64,000 nt of DNA, taken from the NCBI GenBank assembly GCA_021018815.1, contig JAITYX010000033.1, forward strand, positions 4,148,001 through 4,212,000, written 5' to 3'. Shown here one piece after another: positions 21,560 through 32,048 of the stretch; positions within the stretch are counted from its first letter, which is position 1, and each line of letters opens with the position of its first letter. Under the pieces are notes generated by a model. It made no database searches. It was not told where the DNA came from and saw only the letters and a list, made by a program, of their open reading frames with translations. Origin of the DNA: Talinum fruticosum (taxonomy: Eukaryota; Streptophyta; Magnoliopsida; Caryophyllales; Talinaceae). The translations under genes and the position numbers were made by a program.

Positions 21560-24500
21560 TAGTGTGTTTCGACTTGCAGGTAACTCGAAGAGGACAAAAG
21601 GTTAGTGGTACTTAGACAGTGGATGCTCATGCCACATGTCGGAGATTCAAGACTCTTTTCTAAGTTGGAGGATTATAAAGGAGGCAAAGTCACTTTTGGA
21701 GATGACAGTAAGGGTAAGATAGTTGGAATAGGCATGATTGGGAAAGGAGATAACCTGGTCAACCTAGTCTATCTTATCAAGGGATTAAAGTACAATCTAC
21801 TCAGCATCTCTCAATTGTTGACAAGGGTCAAGAGGTAAGATTCACTCGGACCAATTGCTATATCTCTAATTCAACCACCAAAGAGACTAAGCTCTCAGGT
21901 AATACCTACACTATTCCTCTTTTTGATCCAAGTCGAATTTGTCTTGTTTAAAAGCATCATTGCATGATGATTCTTGGACATGGCATCGTAGACTAGGTCA
22001 TGTTAGCATGCATACTATCAAAAAGCTTGCATCTCATGGTTTAGTTAGAGGTTTACGTAATCGTGCATTTAAGAAAGAAAAATTTGTGAAGCATGCACAA
22101 AAGGGAAATAGGTCAGATCATCCTTCAAATCTCTCAAAACTGTTTCCACATCCAAAGTGCTTGAAATGTTTGCATATGGATTTATGTGGTGAAATCCCTA
22201 TAAAGAGTCTCGAAGGTAAATCATATGTAATTGTGATTGTTGATGACTACTCATGATTTAGTTGGGTTTATTTTCTTAAGCACAAAAATGAAGCTTTCAA
22301 AGAGTTCAAGCAAGCTCTGCAGGAAAATTCAAGTCGAGTCTCGGACTCGGATCGGAAGAATTCAAACCGACCATGGAAGGGAGTTCGATTACACATAATT
22401 GACGAGTTCTGCGACAAGAATGGTGTCTCTCACAATTTCTCAGCACCAAGAAATCCACAACAGAATAGAGTAGTGGAGAGAAAGAACCGAACTCTTGAAG
22501 AAATATGAAGGAAATGATGATTGAACATGATCTACCTCACTATTTCTAGGCCGAGACAGATCAACACAGACAAACTACACTCCGAACGGATGCCTCATCG
22601 GACCCATCTTGAAGACACTCCATACGAGCTCTACAAGGGGAAGAAGCCTAATATCTCATACTTTAAGCCCTTCGGATGTAAGTGTTTTGTTTACAATAAT
22701 GGTAAGGATCACTCGACCAACTTTGATGCTCGGTCGGATGAAGGTATCTTTCCGGGTTATTCATCTCATAGTAAAGCATATTGTGTTTTCAATAAAAGGA
22801 CTAAGAAAGTGGAAGAAAGCATCCACGTCGTTTTTGATGAGATTGATAAGGGAAAACCAAGTGAGTTAACCTTCTCGGATTTGAGACTCGGTTGAGATGT
22901 AGATGATCTTGCTGAAGCTAAGCTCGGAAAAGAAAGCGGATCGGAATGAGGCAGCTCGGAACATCATGACTCGGATCGAACTAGCTCAGGAGCCAGCTCG
23001 GAATGCTAAAGATCAAGTAGATGAGCAAACTCAGCCGGATCGGACCATTGAAGATCAGCCAAGTATAACCGACAAATCTGGTAAACCGGAGAACAGGTAG
23101 AGCATTCAAATATGCTTCGAGCCACCCACTTGAGAATATTCGCTTGACATCAAGAACTCGTTCTTCTTTGTAAAATCTATGTGCAAACTCGTTCTTCTTT
23201 GCAAAATCTCTGTGCATTCACTGCATTCATATCATTAACTAAACCTAGAAATGCGCTAGAGGCCCTAAATGAACCTGAATGGGTAGAGGCCATGCAAGAG
23301 GAACTTAATCAATTTGAGAGAAACCAAGTCCGGAATCGACCAAATGACCTTCCGACCACCCAGTTATAGGAACCAAATGGGCTTTCAAGAACAAATTGGA
23401 TGAGGATCGGTAGGTAGTCGGAAATAAGGCTAGACTTGTGGCTCAAGGTTACAATCAAGAAGAAGGGATTGATTGTGGGGAACCTTTGCACTAGTTGCTA
23501 GGATAGAAGCAATTAGAATCCTCTTGGAATTTGCATTAAGCATGAATATTAAGTTGTATCAAATGGATGTTGAATGTGCCTTTCTGAATTTTTTTATTCA
23601 AGAGGAAGTCTATGTTGACCAACCCCTAGATTTGAAAACTCAGAATTTCCAAATCATATTTTCAAGTTGCAAAAGGCTCTTTATGGTCTTAATCAAGCTC
23701 CCAGAGCTTGATATGAAAGACTGAGCAGTTTCTTGGTTGAAAATGATTTCAAAAAGGTCAAATTAACAAAACTCTTTTCATAAAAACCAAGGGGAAATAC
23801 TTTTCTTATTACTCGGAATTTCCAAATCATAATTTTTGGAGCTACTAATGAAAATCTCTGTCGAGATTTTTCTGAGTTGATGAGACATGAATGCCAAATG
23901 AGCATGCTGGGAGAGCTCAATTTCTTTCTTAGTCTACAAATCGGACAAGATAAAGATGGCATCTATGTCCATCAATATAAGTATACCACGAAGTTACTCG
24001 AAGAAGTACAAGCTTTAAGATGTAAAACATACAACGAACACCAATGAGTAGCAACATGAAAATGGACTCGACGAAAAAGGTAAAGCAGTTGATCGAAACT
24101 CTATCGAGGTATGATTGGATTTCTGCTATACCTCACATCCAAGTAGGCCGGACATTATGTTTAGTGTATGTCTATGTGAAAGATTTCAAGCTAATCCAAA
24201 AGAATCACATCTCACTACGGTGAAGATAATTTTTAGATATCTTGCAGGGACTCGGAATTTAGGTCTATGGTTCTCAAGAGACTCGGAACTAACCCTCACC
24301 TGGATACTTAGATGCTGACTATGCTGGATACAAGGTTGATAGAAAGAGCACATCAGGAGCATGCCAATTTCGGGTCATTCCCTTATATCTTGACACTCAA
24401 AGAAGCAAAACTCGGTTGCTCTATCAACTTCTCAAGCTGAGTACATTGCAGCTGGAGCATGCTGTGCTTAGATTCTATGGATCAAGCAACACTTTAAAGA

Positions 24501-24756
24501 TCTTGGACTTTCATTCAAATCAATTCCAATCAAGTGTGATAATCGAGTGCATTCAAGCATCACTAAGAATCTAGTTCAACACTCAAAGACGAAAAACATT
24601 GAGGTCATGTATCATTTTCGAGAGACCATTCTGAAAAAGGTGATATTAAACTTGAATTCATATCTACAAAATTTCAGTTAGCTGATAATTTCACTAAGCC
24701 ACTTAGTGAGGATTAGTTTTGCTTTATTAGGAATGAACTTGGACTGATTAATGCAT
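21560..24756 (+). pseudogene. Sirevirus pol: protease, integrase, RT, RNase H (broken)
   Basis: The protease active site is intact in sequence (WYLDSGCSCHMS, about 21608). GAG-pre-integrase WTWHRRLGHVS lies at about 21977, with the downstream CxxC altered to VKHA. The integrase core includes LHMDLCGEI and a DDYS block, with the late core FSAPRNPQQN near 22436. A conserved post-integrase block (YKGKKPNISYFKPFGCKCF, then GYSSHSKAYCVFN) lies at 22633-22790. RT starts near 23260 (EPEWVEAMQEELNQFERNQ). The catalytic YVDD residues are missing: FQI runs directly into IIFGATNE near 23820. RNase H ends with STSQAEYIAAGACCA (about 24425) and a NFTKPLSE block near 24690. At least ten disruptions are visible. 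Confidence 0.85.
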
Positions 24757-25040
24757 GATTGTGTGATTTTCTATGTAAAATTGGCTTACATGATTATGTG
24801 TTATATATTTTCTTTCCTTGTCTTAATACAATTGGTTCAGTTGATCCAGTGAGACTAAGATAGGAGTTATTATATGTTTGTGCTTTCGAGTCACTCGAAA
24901 CCATACTTGAGTCCGACTTAGTTTTTGAGAAAAATGGACTTCAAACTTCGAAATCATCTCTAGATTAGTAGAGAATTTCAGAAATTTCTTTTAAAATTTT
25001 CATTTTTCTATCTCTCTACCGTGCGCATCGATCGGTGAAT

Positions 25041-25168
25041 TAGCCGTTGGGAGAAAGACACTGGAATTCTAACCGTTGGAGACAGAACTGTCACACTGTG
25101 CTCGAGGTGACCGTTGGAGGTTTAGGTCGAACGAATACTGAAGGACATTCCTTATCGCTATAAATAGC
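25041..25168 (+). promoter_or_regulatory. Candidate internal promoter of the env-like gene: three MSA elements and a TATA box
   Basis: Three matches to the reverse complement of the mitosis-specific activator consensus YCYAACGGYYA occur at 25041-25051 (TAGCCGTTGGG), 25070-25080 (TAACCGTTGGA) and 25108-25118 (TGACCGTTGGA). A TATA box CTATAAATAG lies at 25158-25167. A CT-rich leader runs from about 25175 to the ATG at 25312. MSA elements are known binding sites for three-repeat MYB proteins that drive G2/M expression in plants. A promoter here is inferred from spacing and motif quality. Confidence 0.6.
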
Positions 25169-25311
25169 ATCCCTTTACCTTCATTTTGCTACTTTACTCT
25201 CTGCTAACCTAATCTCTTGCTTACTCACTCTTGCACTGAAAGCTCTCAGTACTCTCTTACTCTCTCTCTCTCTCTTTTGAGCTCACTCTCTTTCACTTCA
25301 AAAACATCAGC

Positions 25312-26937
25312 CATGCCTAAAAGAGGTTCAGCCCAAGACTTTCTAGGGTTCGCAACCAAGAAGCCTCCACACCAAGCAAGCTCAAGACGGCACTTGTAAC
25401 CCTCCCAAAATCTTCGTCACCCAAGACCTCACGTTGGATGACAAGTTCTTCCCAACCACATCCTTCTCGTGGTTGAAGCATATTAAAAACACTAGAGTTT
25501 ACAACTTCCTTTGCTTCACTAAGTTTATTTACCCATAACTCATTGCTGAGTTCTACTCCAATCTATCCAGACTTTGAGGAGTCATTTCCTTAAGAGTTCG
25601 CGGCATAGTTGTGCGCATAAACCTTTCTCTCCTCCATCGTCTTTTCAAAGTTTCCTCTCTCTTTCTCAACTACAATTCCACTCCTTTCAACGATATTGCA
25701 GATGAGTTCTTTGAAAAATATGCCAAGGAAGTCCCCGAGTCACAAAAGAATTTCTCGGTGACTCGGATGAAGACCGAGGCCGGACTTTTCTGTTTCCTTC
25801 TTATGAGAACTTTCTTCTCTCATCATTCAAGAAAAGAGAATCCTAACTCTAAGATTCTCAAAGCTTTGTTCGATATCCTTGAGGGCTATGATGTAGACCT
25901 CTTCCCAGCTATCCTCCAAGCAGATGGCCACTTGTGCCGGCTCGATCAAAGAAAACCTCTCCTCTTCCCTTCGGAGCCCTTTTAACCGTAGTTTTCAAGT
26001 AATTTAAGGTTCCCTCCCCTCGGACCCAAATGCGAGTGTCCGAGGCTGCCATTATTGTTGGCGGGAAGGAACTTCTTGGATACGGGTACCAGGAAACCCA
26101 ACCCGGTGTCCGGGTTCACGGGTAAGAATTGAGGCCACCTTCACCCCTTCCTCGGACTCGGACTCCCCTTACTCTCCTTCCTCTACTTGGTGGTGCTTCC
26201 ACCTCGGGTCCTCCTCTTCAAGCCACTGCGTCCTTGTCTATAGTTTTGATAGACAAGCTCTCTATGGTGACCGAGGAATTTCGGGCCACCTTTCTATCCT
26301 ACAAAACCATCCTTCGGAATATGGTCATCAACCGGAAGACGGTCCAATCTCGGATTCGGGAGCATCGGGACCTACTACTCGAAATGAAAAGCTTGGTCAA
26401 GGAGCAATAGGAGCAACTTGAGCTCCTCCGAGAAAGGCGAACCAAGGCCGCTCAGGACCCGGATAGCTCGGATACATCCGAGGAGTCCTCGAGCCCTACC
26501 AAGTCACCCTCCGGAGAGGCGAAGAAGAAGAGGAAGCTACGGCTGAAGCAACTCTTTCCGAGGAGAAGGAGGAAGAGAAGGAAGAGGAGAAGAAGGAAGA
26601 AGAAGAGAAGAAGGAAGAAGCCGAGGGACCGAGTGCTGCAGTTCCTCAACCGGAGCCGATCGGCTTAGACGGTGAGTCCGAGTTGGTCGGAAGACCTCGC
26701 GGACGTTGGTCGGTCCACAGCGGTCAACCTAGAAGAAGTACCTCCCTCTGTGGTTTTCCAAGAGGATGAGCCTCTGGATGACTTAGTTTTGGGTCGACCA
26801 CTCGGAGCCGAGCCACTACCGGAGATCCCGATGCATCGCCGCCTCCTAGATCTTCAATGTCCTCGCAAGCATACCAGTGCAGGCGCACGACACGCTTGTC
26901 CACCTCTGCACACACTGCCCCAGACTCCACCATCTTA
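25312..26937 (+). pseudogene. Sirevirus env-like gene (Transposase_32-type domain, broken)
   Basis: It opens MPKRGSAQDFLGFATKKP at 25312 and soon frameshifts. The conserved domain continues with DDKFFPTTSFSWL (about 25438), VYNFLCFTKFIYP, then an uninterrupted part from 25611 (INLSLLHRLFKVSSLF, FNDIADEFFEKYAKEVP, FCFLLMRTFFSHHSRKENP, ILEGYDVDLFPAI). Later come LIDKLSMVTEEFRA, a coiled-coil-like RIREHRDLLLEMK, and a Glu/Lys-rich tail (26520-26620). The domain corresponds to what databases call putative plant transposon protein or env-like protein of Sireviruses; its function is unproven. A second copy lies at 53950-55560. No convincing signal peptide is seen. Several stops and frameshifts are present. 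Confidence 0.75.
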
Positions 26938-27030
26938 ATTTCTTTTCTTTCACTTTGTTTTATTTTTTTCGTCTAGACATCAATCGTATCCACTTGATGT
27001 GTTCTTCCCTGTTTTTGTTTTCTTTTGATG

Positions 27031-27052
27031 AAAGGCAAGGGGAGAACAATAG
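27031..27052 (+). other. Upstream purine tract (possible additional polypurine tract)
   Basis: AAAGGCAAGGGGAGAA is closely conserved at 55672-55687 in the env-only derivative, although surrounding bases differ. Multiplied polypurine tracts upstream of the LTR are known in Sireviruses. Confidence 0.5.
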
Positions 27053-27403
27053 AAAAATTGTTGTTGTCTTGTTTAAGGGAGTTCTCTCACCCTCTTTACT
27101 TGTATTTTTTGTTTTGTAAATACATGAATGTATTCTCATTCTAAGAGCACAATTATTTACGAGTTCACTCTCTCCGAGTTTGAATATCTTATTATTTATT
27201 TTTGCTCTCATATATTTATTCACATTATTCTCTTTCGATCCGATATAGTTTTTCATATTCTTAGCTAAATGTGCTATCCACGAAATGTTCTAAGTCATGA
27301 TAGTATCCGAAATGCCTTTTCCGATATGTTCTACTCGAGTAAAAATGAAAACTCATGCTTATTCACTAACAAAGTTTCTATCCGAGTGTGGAATGCCTTT
27401 CAT

Positions 27404-27418
27404 GAAAAAGGGAGAGAT
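27404..27418 (+). other. Polypurine tract of the nested Sirevirus
   Basis: GAAAAAGGGAGAGAT lies directly before the 3' LTR start TGAAGAC. The equivalent tract in the env-only derivative is at 55921-55933. Confidence 0.85.
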
Positions 27419-28908
27419 TGAAGACTCGGACGGTGAATCTAAGTCATTCCGAGTACTACATAAAAGACTCAGGTACAAACCTCATCCCTCCTAAGTTTTG
27501 ATTACAAGTCATTCCGAGTATTATAGAAACTCCTGTTTAAGTTTTCATTCGTTTCGATCGACTCGGAAAACACAATCTCGTTTATCTTCTCACATTGATG
27601 TTTCGAGTCACTCGGACACCACTTAGATTTATCACACGTTCAAATAATCTCTCTAGCAGTTTTTATCCGAGCTCGACTGTGTATGTCAAAGCAAAGTGAA
27701 TTACGAGTGTTAATTCATCTTTCTAAGTAAGTTTATATGTTTGAGAATTATTTGTCCGGATCAAGTCCTTATACTACGATGTTTTCACACCTATAACTTG
27801 ATCTTTCTTAGGACTAACTCGATGGAATTTAAGTATAATGAATATTAAACTCGGAAAATTCCACTCCTCTAGGCCTAAGTTAATTATGCACTTAATTATC
27901 TTAATTAAATTATTATCTCGTGCCTAATCTTGGACCAAAGTATTTTATACTTTGAGAACCAAAGTGGTTTACTTTTGTAGGTTATCTAAACGAGGTTATC
28001 TCATTTTTGAATTACAAAAGTAACTTGCTTCTAGCTGTCAATCACCAGCAGACAAGGCTTATCTACTTCGAACAAGGCTCGAGATCTTTGTGTCGGGGTT
28101 GTCTATTTCTAAAACTAGAAAACTTTAACGCTAAAATCAACGGTGGTTTCCACCTTACTTTTTAGACATCACCTGCTGACTGGAGGAACTTTAGGAGCCA
28201 AGAGCCGTTGCATAATGTTCACATCTCAACGGATCTTTTACGAGCGACTTCGAAGAACCGTTAGAACGGTTAGGAAGGACTTCGTTCAGAAATCAATCAC
28301 AACGGCTAATCCGCTTGGTCATCTATAAATAGAAGCCACTTCACAAGACTTGAAGATTGCTTGGAACTATTGTTGAAACACATCACTTAAGCAAAAATCA
28401 TTGTTTTCATATTAAATCTTCTACTTACAACTCCCAACTTGTAATTCATATTGTATGAGTTATAAAGTCTTGTAATCGAGTCACATACTTTTCTTAGTTT
28501 CGAGTAAGGTCCCATGACCGAGCTGTAAGGGTTAACTCAGCTCGGTTGTCCCTAGTTGTAAAAGGTTACCTCTGTTAGGAAGTACTTGGATAAGATAAGG
28601 GAACTTCGAGTCTAGGAAAACTCTATAAGGAATTGTCTAAGGGAGCAATTCTGGTTGAGTCGATCCATTGTATTTTATGGATTCAAAATAGTGGATTTGA
28701 CTTGGTGCTTGGACTAGCACTGCCTATGGTTTTCTACCCCAGGAGGGTTTCGACATATCTCCGAGTTTGAACTTTTCCGAGTCCAATCTAGACTCGGAGT
28801 ATCTTGTTTATCCTTTTCAAGCTTAAAGATTCTAAGTTTGTTAAAATTCCCGCATCACCCTATTCACCCCCTCTAGGGTGACTAAGACTCTCTAAGAGCA
28901 AACCTTCT
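27419..28908 (+). repeat. 3' LTR of the nested Sirevirus
   Basis: It starts TGAAGACTCGGACGG and ends AACCTTCT (final A changed). TATA box at 28323-28332, with the motif AGAACGGTTA (28263-28272) and ACAACGGCTA (28299-28308) upstream. It aligns over its whole length with 18194-19691. Confidence 0.9.
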
Positions 28909-29498
28909 CTCTGCTTGGTTGGGTATAAATAGAAGCCACCTCACAAGACCGGAAGATTGCTGAACATTATTACTAAACACATTTCTTGAGCTAAAGTTGT
29001 TCTCATTCTTTATTTAATCTTCTATTTACAACTCCCAGTTTCTATTTAATATTTTTCGAGTTGTAAAAGTCTTGTAAATAGTCACATTCTTTTCTTACTT
29101 TACGAGCAAGATCCCTTAACCGAGCTGTAAGGGTTAACTTAGCTCGGTTGTCCCTGATTGTAAAGGTTACCTCGGTCAGGAAGTACTAGATCAAATAAGG
29201 TAACTTCGAGTCTAGGAAAACACTCGTAAGGAAATGTTTAAGGCAGCAATTGTGGTAGAGTTAGTCCTTGAATTTTGCGGATTCAAAATAGTGGATTTGA
29301 CTTGGTGTTTGGATTAGCACCGACCGTGATTTTCTGCCCTAGGAGGGTTTCCATGTAAATATGTGTTATCACTTTTCTAAGCCAATCTAGACTCGGAATC
29401 TGCAGTTTAGTTGATCCGTTGTAAAAGTCGTTTAATTTCCTCCATCACCCTATTCACCCCCTCTAGGGTGACTTAGACTCTCCACGAGCAAACCTTCA
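28909..29498 (+). mobile_element. Outer Sirevirus solo LTR, right piece
   Basis: It resumes the LTR just before its TATA box (TATAAATAG at 28924-28932) and runs through CACCCTATTCACCCCCTCTA to AACCTTCA at 29498. It completes the LTR begun at 17308. The TSD copy TGATC follows at 29499-29503. Confidence 0.85.
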
Positions 29499-30766
29499 TG
29501 ATCTGTTCTTGATGTGAAGCTTGACTTAAAATGTTTTGTTGTACTAGCAAACTATTAGTAAATAATCGGATTCATAAAAGTTCGGTATTTTTACCTAAAT
29601 AATTCAGTCAAAACATACCGAGAATAAACTGGGCAAATGAGAAACAGGGGGCCCCATGAGCCCACTAGCATGCAAAACCCGCAAAACCGGTCGACCACGC
29701 TTGATGGAACTCGGTGCCTGCTAGGCCTTGGCCTACTCCTATAAAGGTGTTGTTGAGCTGACTTCGATGAAGCCTTGGAAACCAGCAACGACCGGGCTTT
29801 GAGCGAGAGGGCGTTGGGGAATGTCTTCCCGGCCAATCAAGGCAAGGCTTGGCTTGCTTTTTGAATTTAAAATGTTGGCAAAATCTTCTTATAAAAGATG
29901 AGCCATATGTGTTCATTTTGCACATCTCCACTTGCTCATTCTTGTTTGCTCTAGCTTGCTTCATCCTTTTCTTCGTAAAACTAGAGTGGTCTTGGTAGAA
30001 GTTATCACAAATAGGTCCCGAAGGCGTGCCCATCCCGTGAGAAGGAAAACAGCTGAAAGTCTAACATAGGATTTATTCTTGGAGAGTGAATGGTGTCCTC
30101 ATCACGAATTGAACCCCAATGACCTCTTGGGGAAGGTCGAGGGCCATGTTTCTTCATTAGCGATATCGACTACGGTAAGTGTCTTAACTTGACTCTTTTA
30201 TTTCATATTCCAGAGTGTGTCATTTTTAATGAAGACATTTAATTGAATTTCTACTTTTGTAGAGCAATACCATAGGTAGTAGTGGAGCCATTAAGAAATT
30301 CTTTGATACCTTCAGAGGGCGGAACTACCCGTTGTAGTAAGTCTTGACTGATGTCGGGTATGGAACGGGGCATTACTCGGGTCACTAGTGAACAGGTTTT
30401 GGGATGCCACGAACACTTTCTATCTCCCATTTGGGGAAATTCCCATTACTCCCCTAGATTTTGTCGTTCTCACTAGTCTAGAATTCTCGAGGGAACCTCT
30501 AGCTTATGACTCGGGAGTTGCAGAAAAATCAAAACTATTTATATTAGCGTTTTGGTCCCATAATCGCTCGATTTCCCGTGGGAAATTACTTCAAATATTT
30601 CGTCCGTTTTGAGGCCTTTGAAAATGCTGAGTTTTGGGCTCAGCAAAGCTCGCAACAACAAACCCGCATACGTCCATTTTTTCTGACCAAGGGTCCAAGC
30701 TACATGTCCACTATTTAGTCAATTTAGTAGACTTAGATAGGATTAGGGACCTTAATAGGGGGTGCC
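29499..30766 (+). repeat. PMD-bearing unit 1, right part
   Basis: Continues unit 1 after the Sirevirus insertion and is collinear with unit 2 (31216-32048, then 35047-35294). It contains a possible short upstream exon (about 30010-30171) ending in a donor-like GGTAAGT and an acceptor-like TTTTGTAG near 30261, then the PMD coding remnant. Apparent frames on the opposite strand at 29591-30033 have no recognisable domain. Confidence 0.7.
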
Positions 30767-30905
30767 CGCATATACGTGCTTGATAAGGGGCTTATATGCC
30801 GGGGCAAGGCATACTACTTTTGAGGAAGATTCGGATAATTACATACCATTATGCGGCCTATGGAGGGTCATTGAGCTATTCTCTTATTCCTCTTAGCCTT
30901 TGAAT
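30368..30905 (+). pseudogene. Plant mobile domain (PMD) pseudogene, copy 1
   Basis: In frame around 30375-30530 the sequence reads SLVNRFWDATNTFYLPFGE then IPITPLDFVVLTSLEFSREPL. This is the hallmark of plant mobile domain proteins (aminotransferase-like plant mobile domain family): a W-x-x-x-T-x-T-F-x-L-P-x-GE core followed by a T-L-x-D-V-x-x-L-T-G-L-like stretch. A later part continues in other frames: AFENAEFWAQQSSQQ near 30610-30660, the LIRGLYAG block near 30775, and DSDNYIPLCGLW near 30830. PMD proteins occur as domesticated silencing factors and inside transposons. This copy has stops and frameshifts, and no transposon carrier can be defined. Confidence 0.65.
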
Positions 30906-32048
30906 GTTTATCTTGAATGAATATTGAATTTACGTATGTGATAAAAGAGATACGGACGACACATTTTTGGTGCCTACAGTTAGCCCCACTTTGACAGAAT
31001 TTGAAAGACGAAGGGTCAAAGTAGCCATTAAAAGGTACTTATCTAGTTTTCTAGCATCACTTCGGTTGCCAATTGTTTCAAAAGGTCAAGAATTGGGCGC
31101 TATTGAAACTAAACTCCGAAAAGGGGGCCTGGATTTGATGGTGTTTTCGAAATCCCGATAAAGTGATCTTGAGCTTGGCTTTATCAAAGTCCTAAAGCTT
31201 GGTAATTTTGCTAAAGCTTGATCTCTTATTGATCTGAAGCTTGGCTTAAAAATTTTGTTGTACTAGCAAACTGTTACTAAATAATCGGATTCATAAAATT
31301 TGGGTATTTTTACCTTAATAATTTAGTCAAAACAGATCGAGAAATAAATTGGGCAAAAGCTGAAACAGTGGGCCTCATGAGTTCACTTGCATGCACAACC
31401 TGCAAAATTGGTCGGCCACGCTTGATGGAACTCGGTGCTTGGTAGGCCTTGTCCTACTCCTGCAAAGGTGCCGCCGAGCCGACTTCGATAAAGCCTTGGA
31501 AACCGGTAATGGCCAGGCTTTGGGCGGGGGCTTTGGGAGTGTCATCTCGGCCAATCAAGGCAAGGCTAGGCTTCCTTTTTGAATTTGAATATTGGTAAAA
31601 TTTTCTTATAAAAGATGAGCCTTCTGTGTTCATTTTGCACATCTCCACTTGCTTTAGCTTGCTTCATCCTTTCTTTGAGAAAACTAGAGTGGTCTTCTTA
31701 GAAGTTATCACAAATAGGTCCCAAAGGCGTGCCATCCCTTGAGAAGGAAAAGAGCCAAAAGTCTAACACAAGATTTATTCTTGGATAGCGAACGACATCC
31801 TTATCCCGAATAGAACCTTAATGACCTCCTGGGGAAGGGCGAGGGCCATGTTTCTTCATTACCGATATCTACTACGGTAAGTATCTTGACTTGAATCTCT
31901 TATTTCATATTCTAGTGTGTCATTTTTAGTGAAGACATTTTGTTGAATTTCTACTTTTGTAGAGGGATACCATCCGTAGTAGTGGCATCATGAAGAAATT
32001 CTTTGATACCTTCAGAGGGGGAATTACTCGTTGGAGCAAGTCTTGACT
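30767..32048 (+). repeat. PMD-bearing unit 2, left part (tandem duplicate of unit 1)
   Basis: It starts CGCATATACGTGCTTGATAA exactly as at 16863 and parallels unit 1 for its whole length, with a period of about 1.7 kb once insertions are removed. It lacks the Sirevirus insertion, giving the empty site for that event. It is cut at 32048 by a Tekay solo LTR and resumes at 35052. The splice-like GTAAG and TTTTGTAG sites of the upstream exon are conserved. Confidence 0.75.
32044..32048 (+). other. Left target-site duplication of the Tekay solo LTR
   Basis: TGACT here is repeated at 35047-35051. Unit 1 reads GTCTTGACTGATGTCGGG uninterrupted near 30342, proving the duplication. Confidence 0.9.

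Larger units (their letters stand above)
18194..28908 (+). mobile_element. Sirevirus-type Ty1/copia retrotransposon with env-like gene (degenerate, nested)
   Basis: The element has 5' LTR 18194-19691, primer site 19694-19706, gag with coiled coil, pol, an env-like gene after pol, polypurine tract 27404-27418 and 3' LTR 27419-28908, about 10.7 kb in total. LTRs of about 1.5 kb and an env-like gene downstream of pol place it in the Sirevirus (Maximus/SIRE) lineage. Every coding part has stops or frameshifts, and the two LTRs differ by several percent in the parts compared by eye, so it is old and inactive. It sits inside another LTR of the same family. Bases ATGCG before and CTCTG after may be a decayed target duplication. 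Confidence 0.9.

Noticed and set aside
29591..30033. Minus-strand frames of 81 and 122 codons
   Set aside because: No domain is seen; the plus strand of this unit carries the PMD reading and splice-like sites, and unit 2 has different open frames at the same place.
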